Notes: generated from the letters alone by a model not told the origin. A stretch of 64,000 nt of DNA from Lutibacter flavus (GCF_900188355.1 NZ_FZNX01000004.1:186001-250000); one strand, 5' to 3'; shown: positions 35,141 through 44,554, counted from the stretch's first letter. Numbers and translations: made by a program.

Positions 35141-37636
35141 ATGAAGCACACATACCATATTTTCGGAATGACTTGCAGTGGTTGCAAAATCAATGTTGAA
35201 ACAGCTTTGAATAATTTAAAGGAAATAACAAAAGTAACTGCTGATTTAAAAGAAGGTGAAGTTGCTATTGAAATGACATCACATATTTCATTGGAAAAAT
35301 TACAAGAAACATTATTAAAAGCAGGTTTACACTATACAATTTCAAATATTGGAGACACCAATACATCTCAGAAAAATCAGAAACCCAATAATCTCAATCA
35401 ACCTAAAGAGGGTAATGGAATTTTTTATTGTCCAATGCAATGTGAAGGTAACAAAACGTATGATAAACAAGGTAGCTGCCCTAAATGTGGAATGGACTTA
35501 GTTGAGCAACCTAAATTAATTCAAGCAACTAAATATACCTGTCCAATGCACCCTGAAGTAATTCAAGATTCACCAGGTTCCTGCCCTAAATGCGGAATGG
35601 ATTTAGTTCCAATGGAACCGGATGAAAGTGAAGAATTAAAAACGTATAGATCCTTAGCTAAAAAGATGAAAATTTCAGCTTTTTTAGCAATTCCAGTACT
35701 TTTAATTTCAATGTTAGCACATTTACCTGAAAATCCATTGTTACAAATTACATCACAATATAACTGGGATTGGGTTCAATTTATATTAACAATCCCTATT
35801 GTATTTTATACCTGTTGGATGTTTTTTGTGCGTTGCTGGAAATCAATAATCACTTGGAATTTAAATATGTTTACTTTAGTTGGTATTGGAACGGGTGCTG
35901 CATTTCTGTTTAGTATAGTTGGTTTATTATTTCCTGAGGTTTTTCCAAACGAATTTAAAGGCTCATCGGGTGATGTAAGTATGTATTTTGAAGCTACAGC
36001 GGTTATTCTTGCTTTAGTTTTACTTGGACAATTGTTGGAGGCAAAGGCGCATAGCCAAACAAGTGGTGCCATTAAAGAACTACTGAAACTAGCACCTTCT
36101 GAAGCAACTTTAGTTGTTGATGGTGAAGATAAAGTTGTTGCGATTAACGCAATTAAAAAAGACGATCTACTACGTGTGAAACCTGGGGAAAAAATACCCG
36201 TTGATGGTGTTATTTCAGAAGGGAATAGTAGTATAGATGAATCTATGATAACTGGTGAACCTATCCCAGTCGATAAAAAAGAAGGCGATACCGTAAGTTC
36301 AGGAACAATTAATGGTACTAAATCATTTGTAATGAAAGCTGTTAAAGTTGGCTCTGAAACGCTCTTAGCTCAAATAATACAAATGGTAAGTGATGCAAGT
36401 AGATCAAGAGCGCCAATTCAAAAATTAGCCGACACCATCTCAAAATACTTTGTACCTATTGTAGTCCTTATATCAATAATTACTTTTATTATTTGGGCTA
36501 ATTTTGGACCAGATCCAGCATTGGTTTATGCTTTTGTAAATGCAGTAGCAGTGTTAATTATTGCGTGTCCTTGTGCCTTGGGTTTAGCAACACCAATGTC
36601 TGTTATGGTCGGAGTAGGTAAAGGTGCTCAAAATGGTATTTTAATTAAAAATGCTGAAGCTTTAGAATTAATGAATAAAGTAAATGTATTAATTACCGAT
36701 AAAACAGGAACTTTAACTGAAGGAAAACCATCAGTTGAAAAAGTATTTGCTATTGAAGGTGAAGCAACTGATTTAGTATGTAAAATTGGCTCGTTAAATC
36801 AATATAGCGAACATCCTTTAGCAAAGGCTATAGTTGAATATGCTAAACAAAACGAATTCAAATTTTCAAAAGTTTCAAATTTTGAAGCAATAACAGGGAT
36901 GGGAATCACAGGTACTGTTAACAAAGCTAAAGTTGCTGTAGGTAATGAAAAGTTAATGATAAAACTAAATACAACAGTACCATCAACTTTAAAAAAGGAA
37001 ATATTAGTTGAACAAAAATTAGGTAAAACGGTCTCATACATTGCTGTTAATAATATTGCATTGGGTTATGTAAGTATTTCTGATGCTATAAAAACAACCA
37101 GCAAAGAAGCAGTAAATGAACTAATGAAGAAAGGTGTTGATGTTATTATGCTAACTGGGGATAATGCAAATACAGCAAAAGCAGTGGCAGATGAATTACA
37201 CCTAAGTAATTTCAAAGCAAGCTGTTTACCCGAAGATAAATTAGAGTTTATTAAAAAATTACAAGCAGAAGGAAAAATTGTAGCAATGGCAGGTGACGGA
37301 ATTAACGACGCTCCTGCGCTAGCTCAAGCCAATGTTGGTATTGCTATGGGAACAGGTACCGATGTTGCTATTGAAAGTTCTGAAATTACTTTAATCAAAG
37401 GCGACTTAAAAGGAATTGTGAAAGCTAAAAATTTGAGTCAAGAAGTAATGAAAAACATTAAACAAAACTTGTTCTTTTCTTTTGCGTACAATGTGCTTGG
37501 TGTACCTGTAGCTGCTGGATTATTATTCCCAGTATTTGGTATTTTACTTTCGCCAATTATTGCAGCATTGGCAATGAGTTTTAGCTCTGTTTCAGTAATA
37601 GTTAATTCACTAAGGTTAAGAACCGCAAAACTCTAA
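35141..37636 (+). CDS. copA: Copper-translocating P1B-type ATPase with HMA and two HMBDs
   Basis: An 831-residue P-type ATPase. The N-terminus has an HMA domain 'GMTCSGC' (Cys12, Cys15) and two HMBD motifs (96-120 starting 'YCPMQCEG', and 132-156 'YTCPMHPEV...[10 protein letters not shown]'). The membrane core carries 'CPC' (476-478), the phosphorylation motif 'DKTGT' (Asp520) and the hinge 'GDGINDAP' (718-725). P1B ATPases with CPC and this HMBD plan export Cu+/Ag+ from the cytoplasm, handing metal to periplasmic carriers and the RND pump. One HMBD lacks the usual 'MHP' (it has 'MQC'). Confidence 0.94.
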   Translation: MKHTYHIFGMTCSGCKINVETALNNLKEITKVTADLKEGEVAIEMTSHISLEKLQETLLKAGLHYTISNIGDTNTSQKNQKPNNLNQPKEGNGIFYCPMQCEGNKTYDKQGSCPKCGMDLVEQPKLIQATKYTCPMHPEVIQDSPGSCPKCGMDLVPMEPDESEELKTYRSLAKKMKISAFLAIPVLLISMLAHLPENPLLQITSQYNWDWVQFILTIPIVFYTCWMFFVRCWKSIITWNLNMFTLVGIGTGAAFLFSIVGLLFPEVFPNEFKGSSGDVSMYFEATAVILALVLLGQLLEAKAHSQTSGAIKELLKLAPSEATLVVDGEDKVVAINAIKKDDLLRVKPGEKIPVDGVISEGNSSIDESMITGEPIPVDKKEGDTVSSGTINGTKSFVMKAVKVGSETLLAQIIQMVSDASRSRAPIQKLADTISKYFVPIVVLISIITFIIWANFGPDPALVYAFVNAVAVLIIACPCALGLATPMSVMVGVGKGAQNGILIKNAEALELMNKVNVLITDKTGTLTEGKPSVEKVFAIEGEATDLVCKIGSLNQYSEHPLAKAIVEYAKQNEFKFSKVSNFEAITGMGITGTVNKAKVAVGNEKLMIKLNTTVPSTLKKEILVEQKLGKTVSYIAVNNIALGYVSISDAIKTTSKEAVNELMKKGVDVIMLTGDNANTAKAVADELHLSNFKASCLPEDKLEFIKKLQAEGKIVAMAGDGINDAPALAQANVGIAMGTGTDVAIESSEITLIKGDLKGIVKAKNLSQEVMKNIKQNLFFSFAYNVLGVPVAAGLLFPVFGILLSPIIAALAMSFSSVSVIVNSLRLRTAKL

Positions 37637-37663
37637 ACAATTTTAAGTTTACCGAAATAAGTT

Positions 37664-38467
37664 ATGATAGCAGTTAGTGCAAATAGAAATAAAGTAGCTA
37701 AAAACAAAACCATCCTAATTCATATCATTTTAGGTGTAGTTGTTTTTTATTTCATTTTTCACCCTATAACTATGGTTTTATATTGGTACGAATTTAACAA
37801 GGAACCTATTACAACAAAATCATTTTTTGAAGTTTTAAGTCATAGAACACTCCACTCTTTTTCATATAAAATGTTAAATATGTCACTGGCATTCATAATA
37901 ATGGGAGGTGCTATTGGAGCTGTATTTGGAATGTATCGTATTAAAACTAAAAAACTAAACAAACATTTAAGTCTACTCAAAAAAGATTTAATTAATTTAA
38001 TAAATCAAGGAGAAAACCAATTTCTAGAGTTTAAATCATCTATTCGTTTTGATTATCAGCTAAAAAAAGTGAATGTTGATCTTGAAACGGTAATTGCAAA
38101 AACCATTGTTGGTTTTATGAATGCAAAAGGTGGTAAATTAATTATTGGTATTAATGACAAAGGTCAAGTATTAGGTTTAGAAAATGATTATAATACACTA
38201 AAATTAAAAAATATAGATGGTTTTGAGCAAAAAATATATCAAATCATTTCAAAATTTATAGGGAAAGAATACTGTGCTTATATAACTGTGTTTTTTCAGG
38301 AAATTGAAAAAAATTCTATTTGTATTGTCGATGTCGAAAAAACTAAAGAACCTGCCTATGTTATAACAGGTTCAAATACTACTTTTTATTTAAGAACAGG
38401 TAATTCAACAAGACCACTTAGTATAAAAGAAGCCATCCATTTTATAAATATGGAGAGAGAAATTTAA
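37664..38467 (+). CDS. Membrane-anchored Schlafen/AlbA_2-domain protein in the copper cluster
   Basis: A 267-residue protein. Two N-terminal membrane helices (~18-36 'ILIHIILGVVVFYFIFH', ~68-90 'NMSLAFIIMGGAIGAVFGMY') precede a Schlafen AlbA_2 domain: 'GENQFLEFKSSIRFDY', 'IVGFMNAKGGKLIIGINDKG', 'TTFYLRTGNSTRPLSIKEA'. AlbA_2 proteins are usually soluble and bind nucleic acids; some have the ExE/EFK acidic residues of tRNA/rRNA-cutting Schlafens. Here 'EFKSS' keeps the first acidic position. It starts 28 nt after the ATPase and belongs to that operon. Why a copper operon holds it is unknown. Confidence 0.8.
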   Translation: MIAVSANRNKVAKNKTILIHIILGVVVFYFIFHPITMVLYWYEFNKEPITTKSFFEVLSHRTLHSFSYKMLNMSLAFIIMGGAIGAVFGMYRIKTKKLNKHLSLLKKDLINLINQGENQFLEFKSSIRFDYQLKKVNVDLETVIAKTIVGFMNAKGGKLIIGINDKGQVLGLENDYNTLKLKNIDGFEQKIYQIISKFIGKEYCAYITVFFQEIEKNSICIVDVEKTKEPAYVITGSNTTFYLRTGNSTRPLSIKEAIHFINMEREI

Positions 38468-38507
38468 AAGAAAAATAATTTAAATACTAATTTTAAAATC
38501 AAAACAA

Positions 38508-39119
38508 ATGAAAAAAACAATCTACGTAATAGCATTTTCAATATTATTTTTAAGTGCTTGTAAAAACGACAAAAAACAAACCGAATCACATGATGCCTCA
38601 ATGGAAGAAACTAACATGCATCAGCAAGACGAACATAGTTCAATGGATAACTCGTCAATGCAAGGAGATCTAAAAAGTACAACCGAAAAAAATAGCAGTA
38701 GTTCTGAAATAATAGATGCGTATTTACAGTTAAAAAATGCATTAACCGAAGATAGCAAAGACAAAGCTGCTGAAGCAGGAAATAAAATACTTACTGCTTT
38801 TTCAAATTTTGATATGACCAAATTGTCTGATGAACAACACATGACCTATATGGAAATTATGGAAAACTCGAAAGAACATGCGGAACATATTATTAAAAGT
38901 CCAATTGATCACCAACGGGAACATTTTGAAGAATTAAGTAAAGATGTTAACGACCTAATAGAATTAATTGGCACAGATAAAACATTATATGTAGATTTTT
39001 GTCCTATGTACAATAACAATAAAGGAGCAATGTGGTTAAGTGAAACCGAAACAATCAAAAATCCATATTTAGGTAGTAATATGCCAACTTGTGGCAATAT
39101 TCAAAAGAAAATAAATTAG
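38508..39119 (+). CDS. DUF3347-domain lipoprotein
   Basis: A 203-residue lipoprotein (lipobox 'LFLSAC', Cys18) with a His/Met-rich linker ('HQQDEHSSMDNSSM') and a DUF3347 domain: 'IIDAYLQLKNALTEDSKDKA' and 'FCPMYNNNKGAMWLSETETI', ending 'KNPYLGSNMPTCG'. The same domain ends the CusB-like adaptor at 31469, with the matching 'FCPM..N.KGA.WLS' motif. This stand-alone copy probably binds copper in the periplasm. Its stop shares a base with the GTG start of the next gene. Confidence 0.87.
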   Translation: MKKTIYVIAFSILFLSACKNDKKQTESHDASMEETNMHQQDEHSSMDNSSMQGDLKSTTEKNSSSSEIIDAYLQLKNALTEDSKDKAAEAGNKILTAFSNFDMTKLSDEQHMTYMEIMENSKEHAEHIIKSPIDHQREHFEELSKDVNDLIELIGTDKTLYVDFCPMYNNNKGAMWLSETETIKNPYLGSNMPTCGNIQKKIN

Positions 39120-39571
39120 TGAAACATCTTAAAAAAATGTTGTTTTTTTTCCTGATTGTATTTGTGGGTATCCAATTGGTACCCACAAATCACAATCAAA
39201 GTTCTGTAATTTCAAAAACAGAATTCAATAATTATATTGTTGTTCCTAAAAATATTCAAAATATTCTTAAAAACTCATGTTACGACTGTCATAGCAATAA
39301 CACCAATTATCCTTGGTATAATAAAATTCAACCAGCAAGTTGGTTTTTAGAAAAACACATAAACGAAGGTAAGAAAGAACTCAACTTTAGCACTTTTGGT
39401 GACTATTCGAAACGTAAACAAAAAAGTAAATTAAAATCAATAATCAATCAAATTAGAGATGATAAAATGCCTTTAAAATCCTATACCTTAATACATCGTA
39501 ATACTAAATTAAATGAGTTACAAAAAAAGGATGTTATTGAATGGTTCACAAAAATAAAAGATAGTGTATAA
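39119..39571 (+). CDS. Haem-binding domain protein (CxxCH), periplasmic
   Basis: A 150-residue protein with one N-terminal membrane/signal segment ('MLFFFLIVFVGIQLV') and a haem-binding domain: 'LKNSCYDCHSNNTNYPWY' (CxxCH at 54-58), then 'DDKMPLKSYTLIHRNTKLNE' with a possible Met ligand. This matches the Haem_bd family common in Bacteroidota. I use GTG 39119, which overlaps the previous TAG (TAGTG), rather than an upstream TTG inside the DUF3347 gene. Function in the copper cluster may be redox of Cu+/Cu2+ or electron delivery. Confidence 0.85.
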   Translation: MKHLKKMLFFFLIVFVGIQLVPTNHNQSSVISKTEFNNYIVVPKNIQNILKNSCYDCHSNNTNYPWYNKIQPASWFLEKHINEGKKELNFSTFGDYSKRKQKSKLKSIINQIRDDKMPLKSYTLIHRNTKLNELQKKDVIEWFTKIKDSV

Positions 39572-39588
39572 ATGAAAAAAAAAAGATT
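39572..39588 (+). other. Homopolymer frameshift site (ATG followed by A10) at the true 5' end of the PepSY gene
   Basis: ATG at 39572 followed by ten A (39575-39584) leads to a quick stop, but one extra A would put it in frame with an open stretch encoding 'IRKIHRYLGIFIGLQ', the usual N-terminus of PepSY membrane proteins, joined to the frame at 39637. It is either a sequencing or assembly slip, a real mutation, or a phase-variation/slippage switch. Confidence 0.7.
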
Positions 39589-39636
39589 AGAAAAATTCAC
39601 AGATATTTAGGGATATTTATAGGGTTACAATTTATA

Positions 39637-40266
39637 ATGTGGACAGTAAGTGGTTTGTATTTTAGTTGGACCGATATTGACCAAATACACGGCGATAATT
39701 TTAGAAATCTTAACTACAAACCAAAGTCATTTAACAAGTTAATCAGCCCTTCAAAATTAAATATAGTATCAGGTGTAAATTCAATTGAATTAAAAGAAAT
39801 TGATAACCAACCGTTTTATTGGATAAATAAAAATAGTTTATATAATGCTACAACAGGTCATCTTAAAAATGGTATTACTGAGAATGAGGCATTATCCATT
39901 GCAAAAAAGCATATGTTAAAAAAGCTAATTGTTAAAGATATAAAGTTAATAACACAAACTGATAAACACCACGAATATAGAGAAAAACTATTACCTGCTT
40001 ATGTAATTTCATACAACCACAAAGAAAACATAAAAGCGTATGTTTCGATTAGTGATGGAAGTTTTCAAACAGTTCGTCATAGAAATTGGAGATGGTTTGA
40101 TTTTTTGTGGATGACACATACTATGGATTATCAAGGAAGAGATAATTTTAATACCATTGTTTTAAGAGTGTTTTCTTTATTAGGACTTTTAACCGTTTTA
40201 AGTGGTTTCGTTTTATGGTTTACATCTTCTAAAACTATTAGAAAATTAATAAAAAACAAAAAATGA
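39637..40266 (+). CDS. PepSY-domain membrane protein (5' part out of frame)
   Basis: The intact frame gives 209 residues starting in the first membrane helix ('MWTVSGLYFSWTDIDQIHGD'), with PepSY-type periplasmic segments ('NGITENEALSIAKKHMLKKL', 'KAYVSISDGSFQTVRHRNWR') and a C-terminal helix ('FSLLGLLTVLSGFVLWF'). PepSY proteins of this build occur with iron or copper acquisition and redox genes. The natural start is probably ATG 39572, separated by a one-base deficit in an A10 run. Translation from 39637 would lack the positive N-terminus and half of helix 1. It overlaps the next gene by 4 nt. Confidence 0.78.
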   Translation: MWTVSGLYFSWTDIDQIHGDNFRNLNYKPKSFNKLISPSKLNIVSGVNSIELKEIDNQPFYWINKNSLYNATTGHLKNGITENEALSIAKKHMLKKLIVKDIKLITQTDKHHEYREKLLPAYVISYNHKENIKAYVSISDGSFQTVRHRNWRWFDFLWMTHTMDYQGRDNFNTIVLRVFSLLGLLTVLSGFVLWFTSSKTIRKLIKNKK

Positions 40267-40721
40267 ATAAATTAAATATAATCTTATTTCTGTTACTTTT
40301 TACGGTGATAAAAAGTAGTGGGCAAAATATAATTAACACCAATGTTGTTGACTTAAAAGACTTTAAAATAACAATGGTTCTGGAATCGTATTCTTGTGAT
40401 ATACATCCCAACAAATTAGCATATGAAAATGGTAATTGTATTGTATGTGGTAAAGAATTAATTAGAAATAAAAAAATCAAATTCAATCTAATTGATAATA
40501 CCTTGGACTTATCTCAGCTAACGGGTAGAATAATTGTAATTTTTAAAGACGGAACACAAAAGGTTAGTAAATTAAACATTGAAGATGATTTTTTATGGGT
40601 AAAATTAGGAGTCAATAGCCTTAATAATTTTCAACAAGCAGTGTTGAAACTTAAAAACAATAATAATAAATATAAAGTCATTTTTGGAAATCAAATAGTG
40701 CATCAAGGTCATCATCATTAA
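40263..40721 (+). CDS. Exported protein with a degenerate HMBD and a C-terminal His cluster
   Basis: A 152-residue protein with a signal peptide ('IILFLLLFTVIKSSGQ'), a divergent HMBD-like motif 'YSCDIHPNKLAYENGNCIVC' (Cys, His and CxxC order kept, Met positions lost), a beta-rich middle, and a tail 'GNQIVHQGHHH'. It is likely another periplasmic metal-binding member of the copper cluster. It is coupled to the PepSY gene by ATGA. I do not recognise the C-terminal domain. Confidence 0.72.
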   Translation: MNKLNIILFLLLFTVIKSSGQNIINTNVVDLKDFKITMVLESYSCDIHPNKLAYENGNCIVCGKELIRNKKIKFNLIDNTLDLSQLTGRIIVIFKDGTQKVSKLNIEDDFLWVKLGVNSLNNFQQAVLKLKNNNNKYKVIFGNQIVHQGHHH

Positions 40722-40775
40722 AAATAATTTAAACTTATAATAATTACAAAAGGTAATTCATATAAAATATAAAAT

Positions 40776-42170
40776 ATGCTAAAGTTGTTTAAAACTTTAA
40801 AAATTAATTTAACAATATTCCAAAAATTATTGATTGGAATAATAGCATTACTTATTCTTAATATTATAGTTGCTTATGTTGGAATTATAAGTGCAAATAA
40901 ACTTGAAGAAACATCTAATATTTTATTAAAAGAATCTAATAAAAATAGCAATCTTCAAAACTTAAAATTAAATTTTAATGAACTCTTAATGCCGGCAAAT
41001 GATTATCTTATTCACGGTAATAAAGTTGAAATTTTAAACTTCAAAAAGCTAGATGATATTGTAAAAATTCAACTTAAAAAATCAATAACTTTTGAGGACA
41101 ATCATTTTAATGAACATTTTTTAGAAGAAATTGAAGACATTTTATTTGAGGTTGAAAAGTTAAGTAATTCCATATTTGAATTGGAAGAGCCTATTGGTAA
41201 CAATGAAGGTGCTATTATGATGGAAGTTATGGATAGAATTGTTTTAGATGCGCAAAAAAAGATTGATGTTTTAATAGCCTCATCATCTTCATTAGTTAGT
41301 TCATACACATCCAATAACCAAATTACAAATACTAATGCAACTAGAATAATTATTAGTGTATTATGTATAATAATTATTTTTTTATTAGTTGGGGGCTATT
41401 ATTATGTGAAAGAAATTATTAGGCCAATAAAAAATTTAACTTCAATTGCTCAAAAAGTTACTTCAGTAAATTCAAAATCAGATTTAAAAAAAATACCTAC
41501 CAAAAATGATGAAATTGAAAACTTTTCAAATTTATTTAATAATATGGTTAGTGTTTTATCTGATAATACAGTTTCTAAAGACTATATGAATAGTGTTCTT
41601 CATAAAATAAAAGAATCATTGATAATTACTAATCTTGAGGGAAAAATTATCATTGTCAATAAATCTACATTAGAACTGCTAAAATATGCTGAAAACGAAC
41701 TTATTGGAAAATCAATTAATAAGGTTCTTTTAGGTGAAAAAAAAATTGAACCTATAACAACAGAAAATGAAGCTGTTCAAAATATTTTTAATACATATTT
41801 TTCAAAATCAAATGAAGCCATTCCAGTTGCCTTTTCTAAATCATTTATTTTAGATACTAATAATCAGAAAACAGGAATTCTATATTTAGCCTATAATCAA
41901 TCAGAAAGAATTGATAAAAAGACTGATATTAAAAACGAAACTTTATTCGGCTACGGTAAAATAAAAATTAATGAAAAAACCCCTTTAACCAATCGAGAGA
42001 TAGAAATAATAAAGCTTATAGTTAAAGATTACAGTAGTCAAGAAATAGCAGATAAACTTTTTATAAGTATAAGAACAGTTGAAACACATAGAAAAAACAT
42101 TATGGTAAAATTACATGCAAAAAGCACCATTGGTTTAGTTCACTATGCGATTCAAAACAATCTAACATAA
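40776..42170 (+). CDS. Membrane-bound sensor with HAMP, PAS and LuxR-type DNA-binding domain
   Basis: A 464-residue protein. It has membrane helix 1 (~18-40, 'LIGIIALLILNIIVAYVG'), a ~145-residue helical periplasmic sensor (four-helix-bundle MCP-like), membrane helix 2 (~190-210, 'IISVLCIIIIFLLVGGYYYV'), HAMP ('IRPIKNLTSIAQKV'), PAS (~268-370, 'ITNLEGKIIIVNKSTLELL'), and a C-terminal LuxR HTH ('LTNREIEIIKLIVKDYSSQE', 'LFISIRTVETHRKNIMVKLH'). Sensor and DNA-binding domain are on one chain, so it is a membrane-tethered one-component regulator, not a classic two-component pair. The downstream cytochrome-porin genes are the nearest likely targets. Confidence 0.87.
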   Translation: MLKLFKTLKINLTIFQKLLIGIIALLILNIIVAYVGIISANKLEETSNILLKESNKNSNLQNLKLNFNELLMPANDYLIHGNKVEILNFKKLDDIVKIQLKKSITFEDNHFNEHFLEEIEDILFEVEKLSNSIFELEEPIGNNEGAIMMEVMDRIVLDAQKKIDVLIASSSSLVSSYTSNNQITNTNATRIIISVLCIIIIFLLVGGYYYVKEIIRPIKNLTSIAQKVTSVNSKSDLKKIPTKNDEIENFSNLFNNMVSVLSDNTVSKDYMNSVLHKIKESLIITNLEGKIIIVNKSTLELLKYAENELIGKSINKVLLGEKKIEPITTENEAVQNIFNTYFSKSNEAIPVAFSKSFILDTNNQKTGILYLAYNQSERIDKKTDIKNETLFGYGKIKINEKTPLTNREIEIIKLIVKDYSSQEIADKLFISIRTVETHRKNIMVKLHAKSTIGLVHYAIQNNLT

Positions 42171-42215
42171 CCCTCCTTTTCCTTTTTTACACCCAAACTT
42201 CTATCGCTTTCTAAA

Positions 42216-42245
42216 ATTGACTTATTACTTCATTTTGAAGTCAAT
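42216..42245 (+). promoter_or_regulatory. 8-bp inverted repeat before the cytochrome operon
   Basis: ATTGACTT (42216-42223) and AAGTCAAT (42238-42245) with a 14-nt loop lie in the 190-bp gap between the LuxR-type regulator and the cytochrome gene. It is an operator or weak terminator candidate. Confidence 0.35.
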
Positions 42246-42360
42246 TCAAAAGTAGGGGTTATTTGGTATTTTTTATATACATCAATTTATGGGGGTAAAT
42301 GGGTATAATATTAGTCTATGCAAAATATAACTTTAACAATAATAATAACCATATCAAAAT

Positions 42361-42753
42361 ATGAAAACAAAAAGCAAAATATTAGTTGCATTGCTTCTGT
42401 TTATTGGATTTATAAACGCAAAAGCTCAATCTACTTGGGTAGCACCAAAAAATGCTGATGACATTTCAAATCCTTTAAAAAACGATCAAACAGCAATTAA
42501 AAAAGGAAAAACACTTTATATGCAATTGTGTGCTGTATGTCATGGTGATAAAGGTAAAGGAGATGGAGTAGCAAGTGCATCCTTAAATCCAAAACCTGCA
42601 AATTTTATGATAGATAAATTTCACAAACAAACTGATGGGGCTGTTTTTTGGAAACTTACGGAAGGTAAACCTCCAATGGCTTCTTACAAAGAATCCCTAA
42701 CGGAAACTCAACGTTGGCAATTAGTAATTTATTTAAAATCACTTAAAAAATAA
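42361..42753 (+). CDS. Periplasmic monohaem cytochrome c
   Basis: A 130-residue protein with signal peptide ('LLLFIGFINAKAQ') and a class I cytochrome c domain: 'LCAVCHGDKGKGDG' (CxxCH at 57-61) and the distal Met in 'GKPPMASYKESL' (~106). 'CHGxxGxGDG' is typical of cytochromes accepting electrons from periplasmic oxidation. First of a three-gene unit (cytochrome, porin, cytochrome lipoprotein) with short gaps. Confidence 0.9.
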   Translation: MKTKSKILVALLLFIGFINAKAQSTWVAPKNADDISNPLKNDQTAIKKGKTLYMQLCAVCHGDKGKGDGVASASLNPKPANFMIDKFHKQTDGAVFWKLTEGKPPMASYKESLTETQRWQLVIYLKSLKK

Positions 42754-42758
42754 AAAAT

Positions 42759-43907
42759 ATGAAAAGAATTATTTTACCATTAATAGCGATGTTTTTTGTA
42801 AGCAATTTAGTTGCTCAACAAGATTCAAAACCTAGTAAAACTCAATTTATGATAAGAGGTTATGGGAGTGCTGGATTTCAAGCACTTAATGATGAGGGAG
42901 AAAAAGAATCATCATTCAACAATGGTACTTTTGCGCCAATTATCTTATTCAAGTTTTCAGACAAATTTATGTTTGAAACTGAAATGGAATTCGCCTATGA
43001 AAATGGGGAGCTTGAAACAGCATTAGAATATGCAAACGCAATGTATACTGTAAATAAATATATAACTATTAGAGCTGGTAAGTTTCTATTACCATATGGT
43101 ACATTTATGGAACGTCTTCATCCATCTTGGATTAATAAACTGTCTTCTGTTCCTTTAGGTTTTGGTCACGATGGTATAACGCCTTCTTCAGGAGTAGGTG
43201 TGGAATTAAGAGGGGCATTTATATTAAATGGTTCCAGATTTAATTATGCATTATATTCAACCAATGGTCCAACTCTTAATGATGGTAATGATGAGCCAGA
43301 AGAAGCAGGAATTTTACATTTTGATAATTATGAAGATAATAATAAAAATAAATCAGTCGGTGGAAGAATTGGATTTTTACCTTTCACTGACTCTTCAACA
43401 GAAGTTGGATTTTCATTTTTAAATGCAAAAGTCGGAGATAAAGACTCTAATTATAAAGATGTTTCATCTAATTTAATTGCATATGATTTTTCATTTGTAA
43501 AAAAAGTAAATTCTCTTGGAGGAATTATAGATATTAAAGCACAATACAATACATCTGTTACTGATGATGCTAATTATATTGAGGTGCACGAAGATGGAGA
43601 TGAAGAAGAGTATACATTTGAAAATTCTAGCGATTCTTTTTATGCTCAATTAAGTTTCAAGCCTACAATGTCGGCAAGTAATTTCTTAAAAAATATTGAA
43701 TTAGTTGGGCGTTATTCTGAATTAAATACACCTGAAGGTGCAGAATGGGAATCTAATGTAAACCAAACTGCATTTGGTGTAAATTATTGGCTGAGTTGGA
43801 GATCAGCAATAAAAGTAAATTATCAAATTACAGATGGCACAGGTGGTCACGGTGGTGGAAGAATAGATAACAAAATATTTACAATACAGTGGGCATTTGG
43901 CATTTAA
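42759..43907 (+). CDS. Outer-membrane porin-like beta-barrel protein
   Basis: A 382-residue protein with signal peptide ('LPLIAMFFVSNLVAQ') and alternating amphipathic strands ('FMFETEMEFAYENG', 'YITIRAGKFLLPYGTF'), a form resembling phosphate-selective porin O/P barrels, and a C-terminal aromatic-rich strand ('IFTIQWAFGI'). It starts 5 nt after the cytochrome stop. Clustering with two cytochromes suggests anion or small-molecule uptake linked to respiration, or, more speculatively, an electron conduit. Substrate is unknown. Confidence 0.8.
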   Translation: MKRIILPLIAMFFVSNLVAQQDSKPSKTQFMIRGYGSAGFQALNDEGEKESSFNNGTFAPIILFKFSDKFMFETEMEFAYENGELETALEYANAMYTVNKYITIRAGKFLLPYGTFMERLHPSWINKLSSVPLGFGHDGITPSSGVGVELRGAFILNGSRFNYALYSTNGPTLNDGNDEPEEAGILHFDNYEDNNKNKSVGGRIGFLPFTDSSTEVGFSFLNAKVGDKDSNYKDVSSNLIAYDFSFVKKVNSLGGIIDIKAQYNTSVTDDANYIEVHEDGDEEEYTFENSSDSFYAQLSFKPTMSASNFLKNIELVGRYSELNTPEGAEWESNVNQTAFGVNYWLSWRSAIKVNYQITDGTGGHGGGRIDNKIFTIQWAFGI

Positions 43908-43927
43908 TTAATATAAAACTGAAAATT

Positions 43928-44191
43928 ATGAAAACATTTAAAATAGTATCGATTATAGGATTTATTAGTTTTGCAACTATCTCTTGCTCGCCTGAAAGAG
44001 CTACCATAGTTCAAGGTAAATCTGGTGTTCAATTATGGAGTGAAACTTGTATGAGGTGCCATAATACACCATCTCCAGCAGATTTTAATGATGCGGATTG
44101 GTCAACAATTGAAATGCATATGAGAGTGAGAGCAAATTTAACAGCTGATGAATCAAAAAAAATATTTGATTTTTTAAGATCAGCTAATTAA
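43928..44191 (+). CDS. Small cytochrome c lipoprotein
   Basis: An 87-residue protein. The start is ATG 43928; the longer frame beginning 39 nt upstream lies inside the porin gene. Lipobox 'FATISC' (Cys20) and 'ETCMRCHNTP' (CxxCH at 41-45) mark a lipid-anchored c-type haem protein; 'MHMRVRANLTADESKKIFDF' follows. A possible electron carrier at the membrane surface. Confidence 0.85.
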   Translation: MKTFKIVSIIGFISFATISCSPERATIVQGKSGVQLWSETCMRCHNTPSPADFNDADWSTIEMHMRVRANLTADESKKIFDFLRSAN

Positions 44192-44192
44192 T

Positions 44193-44543
44193 AAACCTTC
44201 TGTTAGTGAACAAATTGAAGTTTATTGTTATAATGATGATTTTAATATAACAGTTATAGTAAATATTTATGAGAATGGTTATTATATGATGACTTGCTTG
44301 TCTGGTCAAGAATTAGAAAATATGTATGGGCCTAGTTTAAGTCAGGAGAATATGATTGGCTATATGCAAAATAACAACTTGTAATGGATACAACATTTAG
44401 ATTTAGAGCATATTAAAAGTGATATACATTATGGCTTTTTTAAAATGTTGGACAATAGTTTTAATTACACATTTTTAATTGATGATATGGAATATCATTT
44501 TGAAGGTATAAGAGAATATATAACTGAAGAAATTGGTTTCTAA
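44193..44543 (+). pseudogene. Broken copy of the lipoprotein encoded at 45329
   Basis: The frame starting right after the cytochrome stop reads 'SEQIEVYCYNDDFNITVIVN', 'MTCLSGQELENMYG', then an internal TAA, then 'WIQHLDLEHIKSDIHYGFF' and 'NSFNYTFLIDDMEYHFEG'. Block by block this is homologous to residues ~60-170 of the protein at 45329 ('GDQIEVHCFNDDFDTTIM', 'NTCLTGSDFENMYGHM', 'SQWMQHLNNEHQDGDEHF', 'SFEYTFKMENGEFHFQG'). The N-terminal half and signal are missing. A truncated, stopped duplicate. Confidence 0.82.
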
Positions 44544-44554
44544 TAATTTTAAAA

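Noticed and set aside
40776..42170. Reading the LuxR-type protein as a histidine kinase
   Set aside because: HAMP and PAS are present but there is no HisKA or HATPase; the C-terminus is a LuxR HTH.
43228..43422. 64-codon frame inside the porin gene
   Set aside because: Out-of-frame shadow with low-complexity content; the porin frame is clearly coding.
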